From Photobacterium carnosum (GTDB taxonomy: Bacteria; Pseudomonadota; Gammaproteobacteria; Enterobacterales; Vibrionaceae), in NCBI RefSeq assembly GCF_002849605.1, contig NZ_NPIB01000037.1, positions 1 to 34,648 on the forward strand: a DNA stretch of 34,648 nt. The letters are read 5' to 3'. The translations under genes and the position numbers were made by a program. Shown piece after piece: positions 15,997-26,300 of this stretch; the first letter of the stretch is position 1; each line of letters starts with the position of its first letter. The notes beneath the pieces are model-generated. The model was not told the origin of the DNA. It ran no database searches and was given only the letters and a program-made list of their open reading frames with translations.

Positions 15997-17124
15997 TTAA
16001 TCCGCGGGATAAATTGCCCCTAATTGCGCTAAACGACTGGCTCCAGTCACTTCGGGTAAATTACCTGATTGATGATGCATGGTGCGATACGCAAGCCATG
16101 CAAACGCCATTGCTTCCATGTTATCAATATCTACACCACGATCTGCGGTTGTCATAACCTGCCAGCTTGGTAGCAATTCTGCAAGTCGCTGCATTAAAAT
16201 CGGGTTATGAGCGCCACCACCACAGACTAATAGTTCATTTGGTGTAACGGCAGGGGTTAGGCCTGTTTTTTTAACGTCATTAGCAATAGTTTGCGCAGTA
16301 TATTCAGTGAGTGTTGCTTGAATATCACAAGCAGAGAGTTGCAGCTCAGCAATAGTGGGATCTGCTAAATACTGTTGTAACCATGTTAGGTTAAATAATT
16401 CTCGGCCAGTACTTTTAGGGGCTGATAGCTGCAAATATGGTTCAGACAATAAGCGAGTTAATAATACGGAACTCACCGTCCCTAAACGGGCCCAATTACC
16501 ATTGTCATCATAACTTTTTTGCTGGTGGAGGTTGGTCCATGCATCCATCAACATATTACCAGGGCCAGTATCAAAGCCTGTTACCGCTTTATTGGGTTCT
16601 AATACGGTAATGTTAGCAATGCCGCCAATATTTAAAATAACCCGAGTACATTGGGTTGTACTAAAAAGTTGTTGATGGAAAGCGGGTACTAGCGGTGCAC
16701 CTTGACCACCTAATGCCATGTCTTTGCGGCGAAAATCAGCTACCGTTGTAATACCTGTTTTGGCGGCAATAATATTGGCATCACCAATTTGCATCGTAAA
16801 CGCATATTCTGTATGGGGAGAATGAAAGACGGTTTGACCGTGGCTACCGATGGCGGTGATATCTGTTGCAGCAGTCTTGGTTTTATTCAGTAGTGCTAAT
16901 ACAGCATCAGCAAAAAGATGACCTAAACGGTGGTCTAGCTCACCTAATGTTTGTAAATTCGTTGGTTGGCCTAAACAAATGTCTAATAACGATTGTTTAA
17001 GATTATTACTCATAGCAAAGGGATGCGAACCAAGTAATCGAATATTATTGTTGTCAATTTCTACGAGAACAGCATCAACGCCATCCATGCTGGTGCCTGA
17101 CATTAAACCAATATATTTTTCCAT
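15997..17124 (-). CDS. anmK: Anhydro-N-acetylmuramic acid kinase
   Basis: A 375-residue cytosolic kinase that phosphorylates and opens 1,6-anhydro-MurNAc released by lytic transglycosylases, so the sugar can be reused. The family motifs are clear: YIGLMSGTSMDGVDAVL at the N-terminus, GSHGQTVFHSP, DFRRKDMALGGQGAPLVP, GIANIT, GFDTGPGNMLMDAW and LLVCGGGAHNP. Length is typical. The start is placed at ATG 17124, preceded by GGGAAC, rather than the GTG at 17136. It leads an anmK-ldcA-like murein-recycling pair. Confidence 0.93.
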   Translation of the reverse strand: MEKYIGLMSGTSMDGVDAVLVEIDNNNIRLLGSHPFAMSNNLKQSLLDICLGQPTNLQTLGELDHRLGHLFADAVLALLNKTKTAATDITAIGSHGQTVFHSPHTEYAFTMQIGDANIIAAKTGITTVADFRRKDMALGGQGAPLVPAFHQQLFSTTQCTRVILNIGGIANITVLEPNKAVTGFDTGPGNMLMDAWTNLHQQKSYDDNGNWARLGTVSSVLLTRLLSEPYLQLSAPKSTGRELFNLTWLQQYLADPTIAELQLSACDIQATLTEYTAQTIANDVKKTGLTPAVTPNELLVCGGGAHNPILMQRLAELLPSWQVMTTADRGVDIDNMEAMAFAWLAYRTMHHQSGNLPEVTGASRLAQLGAIYPAD

Positions 17125-17211
17125 CGCAGTTCCCACTGTATTTCAATTTAACGGAAGGTGTGTGTTATTCCCGTTAAGCAGTTAATTATACTGTTCGAAG
17201 TATAAGCTATG

Positions 17212-17236
17212 CAGTCACTCTAATCAGAAGTGACTG
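17212..17236 (-). terminator. Hairpin between the small gene and anmK
   Basis: CAGTCACT (17212-17219) pairs perfectly with AGTGACTG (17229-17236). It lies about 40 bases after the stop of the 95-residue gene. No T-tract, so termination would be weak or Rho-assisted. Confidence 0.4.
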
Positions 17237-17274
17237 AGAAATAAAGTAGCGATGGAATATTTAAGCTAATTGTT

Positions 17275-17562
17275 TTAGTGCATTACACTGCGAGAGGCTG
17301 CAAGACTATTAGATCCTTGCTGTTGAACAACACTGTTCATTTTATTCGCAAATTCAGCTAATTCATGGCTCACCGCAGAGCTAGCAATAATCGCATCATC
17401 AAGATCGAAAATTTCAATCATATGGCCAGTTGTACCGTCATCATAAGTGCCTGAAACAAAATGAATGGCAGTATCAGTTAGAATTGAACGGCCATAGGTA
17501 TTCTCGACTAAACGCATCCAGTGGATTAATTCATCATGATTTTCTATGATTTTTGAGTGCAT
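17275..17562 (-). CDS. Conserved hypothetical protein, 95 residues
   Basis: Not recognised. MHSKIIENHDELIHWMRLVENTYG is a helical, charged start. The middle is beta-rich (AIHFVSGTYDDG, GHMIEIFDLDD) and the end is Ser-rich. No signal peptide or membrane segment. The start at ATG 17562 has AGGA nine bases upstream; an in-frame ATG at 17595 would add 11 residues but has no ribosome-binding site. It lies between LysR and anmK, all on the minus strand, with separating non-coding DNA on both sides. Confidence 0.65.
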   Translation of the reverse strand: MHSKIIENHDELIHWMRLVENTYGRSILTDTAIHFVSGTYDDGTTGHMIEIFDLDDAIIASSAVSHELAEFANKMNSVVQQQGSNSLAASRSVMH

Positions 17563-17758
17563 TAACACTGATCCTTTTGCATTGGAGGCATACATTGAGG
17601 GGACCGATTGTCCTTTATTTTGTGATGGCCTTTTATGCGTTAAGTGTATCAGTACTGTTCAAATGATAACTTTAGCGCTATTGCAAAAATAAAGGCTAAA
17701 AAAATCAAAAAGTGACAAAAACGCACATTTTCTTAAAATTTCCTAATTAATCAATACT

Positions 17759-18670
17759 TTAAGAGTTAAAATTTGCTATTACGTAGTCAATAAATGCTCT
17801 TAATCGGGCGGGCATAAATTTAGTTTGGGCATATTGAAGCGCAATATCGCCGTGATAATTACCCCGAATCGTCCATGCAGGTAATACTTGTATAACCGCA
17901 CCTGTGAGCAAAGCATCTTTGATCACAAAATCAGGGAAGATTCCAATTCCTAAGTTATCTTTTACACCATTAAGTCGCATTTGAGAGTGATTAACCGCAT
18001 AACGACCACTTACGGTAACGCGATGGCGTGTATGTTGTTGTTCAAAATCCCAAATATTGTCAGTATTGGTTTCCCCTAAATACAAACAATTATGATGGAC
18101 AAGATCTAGTGGTGTTTTGGGCGTGCCACGTTGTGCTAAGTATTCAGGGCTGGCACATAGCATTAGATCGACTTTGCCTATTTGCTTTAAAACTAAATCC
18201 TCACTGGGCTTTTCAGTTAGCCTAAATACCACATCAATCCCTTCTTTTATAATATCAATATCGCCATCACGGGCTTTAAGCTTTAATTGAATATCAGGGT
18301 ATTGGGTTAAAAATGGCGTTACTAGAGGTTGCAATACAATCGCTAAAAACGCTTTGGGAGCCGCGACGGTAATCATGCCCGCAGGCACAATTGGCTCTGA
18401 ATGCGAGATTTCAATCGCTTGTTTGGCGGCATCAAACATTATCGTACATTGGTTATAAATACGTTTACCCGACTCACTGATCATTAATGTACGCGTAGTA
18501 CGTTCTAATAATTTTACGGAAAGTGCAGTCTCTAAGCGTGATATTTGTTTACTCAACGCAGAAGGGGTGACATTGAGCTTTTTAGCTGCCGCAGTATAAC
18601 TGCCTTCATCAACGACCACGATAAAAACAGCCAGATCTGGCATTAGTGCGATGAGCTTATTAGTTTCCAT
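17759..18670 (-). CDS. LysR-family transcriptional regulator
   Basis: A 303-residue regulator. The N-terminal winged helix-turn-helix (residues about 10-68) shows the LysR signature GSYTAAAKKLNVTPSALSKQ and LE.AL..KLLERTTR. The remainder is the periplasmic-binding-protein-like effector domain (about 95-295), with the FRLTEKP and GIGIFPDF segments found in the CrgA/AaeR-like branch. The effector is unknown. It diverges from kbl-tdh across 289 bases; LysR proteins often control the gene they diverge from, so regulation of threonine degradation is possible but unproven. Confidence 0.88.
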   Translation of the reverse strand: METNKLIALMPDLAVFIVVVDEGSYTAAAKKLNVTPSALSKQISRLETALSVKLLERTTRTLMISESGKRIYNQCTIMFDAAKQAIEISHSEPIVPAGMITVAAPKAFLAIVLQPLVTPFLTQYPDIQLKLKARDGDIDIIKEGIDVVFRLTEKPSEDLVLKQIGKVDLMLCASPEYLAQRGTPKTPLDLVHHNCLYLGETNTDNIWDFEQQHTRHRVTVSGRYAVNHSQMRLNGVKDNLGIGIFPDFVIKDALLTGAVIQVLPAWTIRGNYHGDIALQYAQTKFMPARLRAFIDYVIANFNS

Positions 18671-18959
18671 TCATTTGTGCCTGAGAGTCAATAATCATTT
18701 TCCATGGTATGGGATAATACTGTGGTTAGGTTTGAATTAGAATGCTGAAAAGTGACCAATTAAGTTCTAGTTCAAAGTGTTGATAAAAAGCACCAAATAG
18801 TTAGCGATTTTCAAATAAAAAAGGTGTAAAAGGAAAGTTACTCCCTAGACTTCGATATTTAATGCTGCTGTTGCAGGATGTTATTGGTCTGAAAGAGTAG
18901 CTTTTAGGTTTTATTAGCAATTGCGCTTAGTTACCATCCAATAAATCTGTGAGGAACAC

Positions 18960-20153
18960 ATGTCTTCTGCATTCTATAAGCAAATTAATCAGCAAATTGA
19001 AGATGTTAAAGCTGAAGGACTATACAAATCTGAGCGTATTATTACATCTGCACAACAAGCAGCCGTAACGATCCAATCGGGTGAAGAAGTATTAAACTTC
19101 TGTGCAAATAATTACTTAGGTTTAGCTAACCACCCTGAATTGATTGCTGCTGCAAAAGCAGGTATGGATCAACACGGTTTTGGTATGGCATCGGTGCGTT
19201 TTATTTGTGGCACACAAGACGCGCATAAAGAATTAGAGCAAAAACTATCGAATTTCTTAGGAATGGAAGACACCATTCTTTATACCTCATGTTTTGATGC
19301 GAATACGGGTCTATTTGAAACGATCCTTGGTGCTGAAGATGCCATCATTTCAGATGCACTAAACCACGCCTCTATTATTGATGGTGTACGTTTATGTAAA
19401 GCAATGCGATTCCGTTACTCAAATAACAACATGGAAGAGCTTGAGCAACAATTGATCGCAGCCAAAGAAGCGGGCGCACGTAATACATTGATCGTAACTG
19501 ACGGTGTGTTTTCAATGGACGGCGTAGTGGCTAACTTGCCTGCTATCTGTGATTTAGCCGAGAAATATGGCGCACTTGTGATGGTTGATGACTCACACGC
19601 TGTCGGCTTTATGGGTGCTAATGGTCGTGGTACACACGAGCACCATAATGTAATGGATCGTATTGATATCATTACAGGTACGCTGGGTAAAGCAATGGGT
19701 GGCGCATCAGGCGGTTACACGTCGGGTAAGAAAGAAGTGATTGATTGGTTACGCCAACGTTCACGTCCATACTTGTTCTCAAATTCTGTTGCGCCAGCGA
19801 TTGTTGCCGCATCAAACCGTGTTATTGATCTATTGGCAGAAAGTGGTGACTTACGCGACAACCTATGGATTAACGCAGCGCATTTTCGTACCCGTATGAC
19901 AGATGCCGGTTTTACTATGGCCGGTGCTGATCACGCTATCATTCCAATTATGTTGGGTGATGCGAAAGTAGCAGCAGAATTTGCTGAGCGCGCACTCGCA
20001 AAAGGTATCTATGTGGTAGGTTTCTCATTCCCAGTAGTACCAAACGGTAAAGCGCGTATTCGTACTCAAATGTCAGCAGCACACACTCGAGAGCAACTTG
20101 ATAAAGCGATTGATGTCTTTATTGAAGTGGGTAAAGAGATGGCGATTATTTAA
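18960..20153 (+). CDS. kbl: Glycine C-acetyltransferase (2-amino-3-ketobutyrate CoA ligase)
   Basis: A 397-residue PLP enzyme of the alpha-oxoamine synthase family. [15 protein letters not shown] near residue 45, the PLP-contact [10 protein letters not shown] (about 208-217) and the Schiff-base lysine in [15 protein letters not shown] (about 239-253) are all present. It splits 2-amino-3-ketobutyrate with CoA into glycine and acetyl-CoA, the second step of threonine breakdown after Tdh. GAGGAA precedes the ATG. It is followed by tdh after 101 bases, the usual kbl-tdh operon. Confidence 0.95.
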   Translation: MSSAFYKQINQQIEDVKAEGLYKSERIITSAQQAAVTIQSGEEVLNFCANNYLGLANHPELIAAAKAGMDQHGFGMASVRFICGTQDAHKELEQKLSNFLGMEDTILYTSCFDANTGLFETILGAEDAIISDALNHASIIDGVRLCKAMRFRYSNNNMEELEQQLIAAKEAGARNTLIVTDGVFSMDGVVANLPAICDLAEKYGALVMVDDSHAVGFMGANGRGTHEHHNVMDRIDIITGTLGKAMGGASGGYTSGKKEVIDWLRQRSRPYLFSNSVAPAIVAASNRVIDLLAESGDLRDNLWINAAHFRTRMTDAGFTMAGADHAIIPIMLGDAKVAAEFAERALAKGIYVVGFSFPVVPNGKARIRTQMSAAHTREQLDKAIDVFIEVGKEMAII

Positions 20154-20180
20154 TTCGTTTTTCGTTATTAACATCGGTAC

Positions 20181-20203
20181 GGCCTTAACAATTCGTTAAG
20201 GTC
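20181..20203 (+). promoter_or_regulatory. Intercistronic hairpin between kbl and tdh
   Basis: GGCCTTAAC (20181-20189) pairs with GTTAAGGTC (20195-20203), with one G-U pair. No T-run follows. Such hairpins often protect the 3' end of the upstream message or tune the relative output of operon genes. Confidence 0.45.
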
Positions 20204-20254
20204 ATTGTATAGAACACCATTAAACGGTTGTTCTAGCTTTATGGAATAAGTGTT

Positions 20255-21286
20255 ATGAAAATCAAAGCTCTGTCTAAATTAAAGCCTGAAGAAGGTATCT
20301 GGATGACTGAAGTAGATAAGCCGCAAATGGGGCATAATGATCTACTTATTCGTATTAAGAAAACAGCTATTTGTGGTACAGACGTACATATCTACAACTG
20401 GGATGAGTGGTCACAAAAAACCATTCCTGTACCTATGGTTGTGGGTCATGAATATGTAGGCGAAGTTGTAGGCATGGGACAAGAAGTGCGTGGCTTTAAC
20501 TTAGGCGATCGTGTTTCTGGTGAAGGGCACATCACCTGTGGACATTGCCGTAACTGTCGCGGTGGTCGTACCCATTTATGCCGTAATACCGTTGGTGTTG
20601 GCGTTAACCGTGAAGGTGCGTTTGCAGAGTTTTTGGTTATTCCTGCGTTTAATGCATTTAAAATTCCAGATGATATCTCAGATGATTTAGCCTCGATTTT
20701 CGACCCATTTGGCAACGCGGTTCATACTGCATTATCGTTTGATCTTGTCGGTGAAGATGTATTGATCACCGGTGCTGGTCCAATTGGTATTATGGCAGCT
20801 GCGGTTGCAAAACATGTTGGTGCTCGCCATGTTGTGATCACCGATGTTAACGAATACCGCTTAGATCTTGCACGTAAAATGGGTGTAACTCGCGCCGTTA
20901 ACGTTGCCAATGAAAACCTAACCGATGTTATGAATGAGTTAGGCATGAAAGAAGGCTTTGATGTTGGTTTAGAAATGTCAGGCAATCCAATGGCATTTAA
21001 CAGCATGTTATCGAGCATGAACCACGGTGGTAAGGTTGCATTACTTGGCATTCCACCATCAGACATGGGCATTGACTGGACACAAGTTATCTTTAAAGGC
21101 TTAATCATTAAAGGTATCTACGGTCGTGAAATGTTTGAAACATGGTACAAAATGGCAAGCTTGATTCAATCAGGCCTAGATTTAACGCCAATCATTACTC
21201 ACCATTATAAGATTGACGATTTTCAGCAAGGTTTTGACGTTATGCGTTCAGGCATGTCAGGTAAAGTTATTCTTGATTGGGAATAA
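20255..21286 (+). CDS. tdh: L-threonine 3-dehydrogenase
   Basis: A 343-residue zinc-dependent medium-chain dehydrogenase. It has catalytic zinc ligands in [15 protein letters not shown] (Cys38) and VVGHEYVG (His-Glu). [15 protein letters not shown] holds the four structural-zinc cysteines, and [12 protein letters not shown] is the NAD-binding Rossmann loop. It oxidises threonine to 2-amino-3-ketobutyrate, the substrate of Kbl encoded just upstream. Length is exactly usual. A strong terminator follows, ending the core-chromosome part of the window. Confidence 0.95.
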   Translation: MKIKALSKLKPEEGIWMTEVDKPQMGHNDLLIRIKKTAICGTDVHIYNWDEWSQKTIPVPMVVGHEYVGEVVGMGQEVRGFNLGDRVSGEGHITCGHCRNCRGGRTHLCRNTVGVGVNREGAFAEFLVIPAFNAFKIPDDISDDLASIFDPFGNAVHTALSFDLVGEDVLITGAGPIGIMAAAVAKHVGARHVVITDVNEYRLDLARKMGVTRAVNVANENLTDVMNELGMKEGFDVGLEMSGNPMAFNSMLSSMNHGGKVALLGIPPSDMGIDWTQVIFKGLIIKGIYGREMFETWYKMASLIQSGLDLTPIITHHYKIDDFQQGFDVMRSGMSGKVILDWE

Positions 21287-21349
21287 TATATAGTCGTTCA
21301 TCAGAAAGAGAACAATAAAAAAGGAAGATATGACCTTTTTTATACCTTA

Positions 21350-21380
21350 AATGCCCCAATATATTATTGGGGTATTTTTT
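21350..21380 (+). terminator. Rho-independent terminator of kbl-tdh
   Basis: CCCCAAT (21354-21360) pairs with ATTGGGG (21366-21372), followed by TATTTTTTATT. It lies about 67 bases after the tdh stop. Confidence 0.8.
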
Positions 21381-21569
21381 ATTCCAGCATATATATAATT
21401 ATATTTTATAAGGGTATAGTCTGATAAAGATAATCATTCCCCTATGATTATTACTCCAGCTTTAGTTAGAATGTTATAACTAGAAAAATAGTGAGTATCA
21501 ATAAAAAGTTATCAGGTATTTTTAGTTTTGTGTTGATCAACGGTTAATAGCGCAAACCCTTTCTTTTAA

Positions 21570-21650
21570 GGAATGGATAGCAACCATCATTCGCTTGCGA
21601 ATGATATTGTACTATGTGGAAGCCCCTTCATTTATGGAGGGGAGGATGTC
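21570..21650 (+). mobile_element. Orphan right end of an IS200/IS605-type element (possible omega-RNA remnant)
   Basis: A perfect stem (ATCATTCGC / GCGAATGAT, 21586-21605) is followed by ACTATGTGGAAG, and then by a second stem (CCCCTTCA / TGGAGGGG, 21623-21642) closed by GAGGATGTC. This layout, two subterminal hairpins with GTGGAAGCCCC...GGGGAGG, is what I know from the 3' end of tnpB genes and right ends of IS200/IS605 elements, where the omega guide RNA scaffold is encoded. No tnpA or tnpB coding remains upstream, which is the tdh terminator region. Recognised by pattern, not by search. Confidence 0.5.
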
Positions 21651-21975
21651 CATTAAACATCGATAACTTAGTTATAAATAATTCACCTTTAACTATTTAC
21701 TAATGACTGGAAATATAAATAATGCTATTTTTAATTAATGTATTTATTGGTACCTTGTTTAGGCTAAATGTTACTGTATTGCTGATTTTTTATCTTTATT
21801 ATAATGTGAAGGTAGTTGTTAGTAATATATTTATAATATAAATATTTTTCTATTTCTCCTAAACGTGACTTAACTTTATTCACCTATTTATAGCGTTTTT
21901 TTAATGATTTTCCATTGGTGTGATATCTGTTAAATACATATTAAAAAATAGTACCAAATAATACGAGCATTTTTT

Positions 21976-21991
21976 TGTGACTACAGTCACA
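21976..21991 (+). promoter_or_regulatory. Candidate CRP (cAMP receptor protein) binding site
   Basis: TGTGACTACAGTCACA has both CRP half-sites perfect (TGTGA-N6-TCACA). Possible -10 hexamers follow at 22003-22008 (TATAAT) and 22012-22017 (TATTTT). With the second, the site would be centred about 40.5 bases before the transcript start, close to a class II activator position; with the first it would overlap the -35 region. It precedes only the tubulin-like operon on this strand. Confidence 0.6.
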
Positions 21992-22123
21992 TAACAAGCT
22001 GATATAATGGGTATTTTATATGAAATGGCCGTTAATTGTTATACATTTGGTCTCATGGTTCTTAAGTGAGTCTAATCGTCGTTAAACCTTATAATAGTTG
22101 CTTAAGTTTATATTGTTAAGTGT

Positions 22124-22315
22124 ATGAAATTGAACAACTATCTTTGGTGTTGTTGGATTGCAGTATCTGATTTATTTGATACGGATTACTTTAGTTTCTT
22201 GGATGAATTAATATTTGGAATAATAGATATTCGTTTGTTTATTACAATATTTTTATTCTTAATAGGTATCCATGTGTTTGGAAGTAAAAGTATTCTAATT
22301 TGGTATGTGTATTAA
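22124..22315 (+). CDS. Doubtful small membrane protein, 63 residues
   Basis: ATG at 22124, no clear ribosome-binding site. The product would have one or two hydrophobic segments (GIIDIRLFITIFLFLIGIHV). It could be a real small membrane protein at the head of the operon or a chance frame in AT-rich leader DNA; hydrophobic chance frames are common in such sequence. Confidence 0.25.
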   Translation: MKLNNYLWCCWIAVSDLFDTDYFSFLDELIFGIIDIRLFITIFLFLIGIHVFGSKSILIWYVY

Positions 22316-22354
22316 ATGATCTGTTGGTCAATAATATAAATAGGGTGTATTGAT

Positions 22355-22417
22355 ATGATTTTTTATTATTTTAAAGTTGATGTGTTAATAGATTTCTATA
22401 TTTTTAAGGGTGAATAA
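22355..22417 (+). CDS. Possible 20-codon leader peptide
   Basis: ATG at 22355 preceded by AGGGTG; the frame (MIFYYFKVDVLIDFYIFKGE) stops at 22415-22417, one base before the start codon of the next gene and over its ribosome-binding site. It could couple translation of the operon, or be chance. Confidence 0.2.
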   Translation: MIFYYFKVDVLIDFYIFKGE

Positions 22418-22418
22418 A

Positions 22419-23264
22419 ATGGAACAATATATCCTCGAACATCTTATCAACTCTGATTCATTAATATTCGAAGTTATAATGATTTTTTTTCAACTTATCC
22501 TTGAAATGAAATCTACGGGGAAACTTTTTTATATCAGTATTCCAGTTGCAATATTTTTCTCAACCGCAGTTGTTTGGTTAATTAAAGTTATTGCAAGAAA
22601 TATTAATAATACTTATGAAGCTGGAGTTGGTTTCGTTATTGGGTCATTTTTTTCATTCGTAACAACATTCGCTGCAGTTCTATTTTTATTTTCTCTTCAG
22701 TTTACAGAGCCCGTAGTGAAAGTAGTTATTAAGGGGTGGGAATTATCACTTATGGCTAATACTGATTGGAGAGATAAAACCTTTCGTGAAGCATACGAAA
22801 ATGTAGCAGATTTAAAAACAGAAAATGGACGCCAGCTTGAGAACTTTGACAGTTATCCTCACCCAGAACAAGGTGGGTCTAGTATTCCAACGCATTCAGA
22901 AAAAGCTCAATTAGTCGCGACTAATACTTATCTTATTGCCGCTGAGAATAATTTTGAAAAAACAATGCCATTTTTAAGCTGGATTCTTACGGCTAAATCA
23001 GGCACAGCCAAATCTGATATTTTGAACGATATGAAGCAACATTTTTCTAAAAATAATTCAAGTTATCTAGTGAGTGATGCATATAAAATCGCAAGCGATC
23101 GTATTTCAAAAGCACTATTAGAACAGTCTGGAAGAATTATGATTGTTGGTTCAATTTTAGTTTTTATTACTTGGCTATTAATACAAATAATTGTTATCGG
23201 TCTTATTTCATGGATAGCACTTAGAAGTATAAAAGAAAACTTTAGCGTCGTTAAAGTAGTATAA
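22419..23264 (+). CDS. Multi-pass membrane protein, first gene of the tubulin-like operon
   Basis: A 281-residue protein I cannot assign to a family. Two hydrophobic helices lie at about residues 35-55 (ISIPVAIFFSTAVVWLI) and 66-92 (VGFVIGSFFSFVTTFAAVLF). A polar domain of about 140 residues follows, with conserved-looking Trp and Asp (NTDWRDKTFREAYENVADL). Then comes a C-terminal helix pair (about 237-268, ILVFITWLLIQIIVIGLI) with a short basic tail. It could be the inner-membrane anchor for the GTPase encoded next. The start is placed at ATG 22419, with AAGGGTG upstream; GTG at 22410 would add three residues. Fifty-eight bases separate it from the tubulin-like gene. Confidence 0.75.
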   Translation: MEQYILEHLINSDSLIFEVIMIFFQLILEMKSTGKLFYISIPVAIFFSTAVVWLIKVIARNINNTYEAGVGFVIGSFFSFVTTFAAVLFLFSLQFTEPVVKVVIKGWELSLMANTDWRDKTFREAYENVADLKTENGRQLENFDSYPHPEQGGSSIPTHSEKAQLVATNTYLIAAENNFEKTMPFLSWILTAKSGTAKSDILNDMKQHFSKNNSSYLVSDAYKIASDRISKALLEQSGRIMIVGSILVFITWLLIQIIVIGLISWIALRSIKENFSVVKVV

Positions 23265-23322
23265 AACGTTAGATATTAATAAATAAAAAGCATGGCTTAT
23301 ATAGGCCGTATAGGGATTTAAG

Positions 23323-26300
23323 ATGGCTCAAAAGAATACGTTGTTGGTTGGTATCGGTGGAACCGGTTGTGAAGTTGTTCGCGATTTAAAGAAAAAACTT
23401 CATGTTGAATGGAGAGCCCGCGGAGCTGAAGATAAACAAATACCTGATATGTTCGAGTTCAAGGAAAATATTGGGGTTGAGCATATTTCACGTATTGCAA
23501 CATTGAGTATCGATTCTCATGCTGATGATTTAGCCGGACAAGGTAAACGTAGTGAGTGGGTTAGCCTTGGTGATGATATTACCTTAATGGGGCGTGAACA
23601 AGTATTGTTAAAAAGTGCTTCTGTTATGGATACTGCGCAAAATCTTGATCTCTATTCTGGCGTGTCTCCGTGGTTACGCAGAGAAGATGAAAAGAAACAT
23701 TTAACAAATATTACCGTCGGTCTTGAGCCTGACTGTGGTTGTAATCAATTACGTCGATTAGGTCGTTTAGCACTTGCGAGTGGAGATAATATAGACAATA
23801 TCATTAGTGGTGTTGCAAATCGTCTCGAACGTCTTTCTGGCAATGGTGGCGAGTTTGTTGTTGATATTCATGTGGCTGGCAGTATTGCTACTGGTACTGG
23901 CGGTGGCACAATGCTTGATATTGTTGCCCAACTCCAGTCGTACTTAAGTAATACGTCATGGCGTTCGAATATTTATATTCATGCTTTTACAACAGCTGCC
24001 GATGTAGGTGATAAGAATACAGGTCGATTTTATATTAACCAATATGCGGCTTTAAAAGAATATAACGCTTTTAATCGTTCGCTATACAAGCCATGGGATA
24101 TCAGGAACCCACCGCAGCCAAAACGTTTGTCAATCAAGCCTGTTGATGCTGGTGCCGATGATACGAATTATTACGATCTTAAACAAACATACAAGTCGTT
24201 ATTCTTAGTAACGGATACGACAGATCGTGGCACGAAAGCGAGTTTACCTGAACAAATTGATAGTACCGCTGAATTACTTTTCCAGTTGTCTGTTCGACAG
24301 TTGGGTGATTTACCTAACTCTATTCGCCAAGCTTTATCAAACGAAGATAATCCGGAAACAACGGATGAAGGTTTTACAGGTACGCGCTCGATGAAAAATG
24401 GTGCCTATGGCGTCCATCGCGTATCTATCCCTGAAACTAAAATTCGCCAGCGTTTATCGTCTTCTTTAGGCTTGCAGTTTAGTTTACAGCTTTTACATAA
24501 TAATTGGGTTAAATCTTTCCTAGATAATCCATTAGCATTCAATGCTACTGCATTTGTCGGAGATTCAATTAAAGTCCTTGATGTAAGCAAAAACGACTTA
24601 TGGTTAGATAAAACTGTTGGTAATACCAAAGACGACAATGAAATTGATTTTGCATCTTATCAACAAGATTGGCGATCTACGCTTGAAAAAATAGAGCAAG
24701 AAGCAATAGCTGCAAAATCGTATAAAGAAATGCAGCAGTGGATAACAGTATTTAACCGTGAAGCAGACAAACACTGGAATGAAACGTTTCGTCCGTTAGG
24801 TGATAACGGTGGAGTTGAGCGTTATTTTAGTCATCATGGTAAAAATATAGAAATAGATAAGCGTGCTGCACGTGTAAAAAAACATATTGAAGCAATAATA
24901 CTCAATGGATTAGAAGATAACCTTGAAAATTATACTGTTAATAATCTCCCTGATATTGTAGATACGCTTATTAAGCGAATTGAAGAAGATGCTGCTGGAT
25001 TTACCAAGAAACGTTCTGGTTATGAAAAGATGGCTGACATTGCACAAAACAAACGTAGTGCAATACATGACGAGATTAGAAAAATAGGAAAAATTGCTTA
25101 TGCGGTAAGCGGTGGTGCAATTCGACTATTCTCGCAATATCAGGCAGAGTCAGTTAATTATTATGCTAACCGTACTTATGAACGTGCTGCTGCTTATGGT
25201 TCTGATTTTTGTATGGAATTATTAGATAATTTACGTTTACTGCGTAAAGATGTCGGTCAATTTAAGCTCAACATGGTGACGTTAAGGGACAACCTTGTTA
25301 CTGAACTTATGATTGAGAAAGAGGAAAAAATAGGTATTGAAGATTGGATTAGCTGGGAAGAAATTAATGATTCTATCCAACAATACTTTGTGACCGATAA
25401 ATCATTATTGGAGAAAAACAGCACTTCTATTTGGGAGAAACTTAAAGAATTACGTGGAGATAAAAAGACATTTCAAGCTTATAACCACTTTATGACGATT
25501 GATGATAAGACTAACGTTGTTCGTGGTGTTTTCCCAGACACAATAAGAAAAGAATCGTTACAATATAGTCATGTTTTTCATGCTGCTATTGTTGAGAAAA
25601 GTCCTAATTTCAAACCATTCTTTGGTCGAAATATCATCAAGGAGCTTTATGAAGAGTTTCATGAAGTTACACCTGCATTGGAAGAAATTGTTCGAGGATG
25701 GATTAAAAAATCAAGCCCGATGGTTGCTTTTGATAGTGGACAGCCACGTCCTAATGTACCAAAACCAGGACCAAGAAAACGTCGTCTATTGTTAATACCT
25801 GCATGTAAAGACGTACCCGCATCGTTCAGTGAAGCATTGCAGTACTGTGCAATAGGTATGATATCTAATAGTGATGGTGAGATATTGGTTAAAGTTATTC
25901 CTGAAGAGCGTTGTCCTAATGAAATTAGTGCAATGACAGTTGCATTCTTTTTTCCTATTCGCCAAGCAGCAGTCACGTCAGCATTGAAGACGCATTATGA
26001 TAAAGCTATGCTTAGTAATGATGGAAAATTTATTTTTTATCAATGTCATAGTGAATCAAGTCAATTTTCTGATTTGATGTTGCCAAGTCGTGCTGAAGAG
26101 TTGGAATTACAGCTGCCTTCGGTATTAGTTGCAGCGGCCATGGGTTTTATGCAATTACCTGATGATGTAGATTTACCTATTTATTTTGGTACTCGACAAG
26201 ATACTTTTAGTCCAATTGATAATCGAATTGATACTGGCTTTAAATTGACGAATGCGAATAAAGATATTGTATCACGTATGACCGAGCAATATGCCGTTGA

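Larger units (their letters stand above)
21287..22418. other. Long AT-rich intergenic stretch between tdh and the tubulin-like operon
   Basis: In order it holds the tdh terminator, an apparent IS200/IS605 right-end remnant (about 21570-21650), about 300 bases of very AT-rich DNA without signal, a CRP-type palindrome (21976-21991) with possible -10 elements just after it, a doubtful 63-codon frame (22124-22315) and a 20-codon frame (22355-22417) ending one base before the next gene. It looks like an island boundary plus a long leader. Confidence 0.5.

Noticed and set aside
20446..21108. Open frames opposite tdh
   Set aside because: They lie antisense to an unambiguous, complete threonine dehydrogenase and have Pro/Ser-rich shadow composition.
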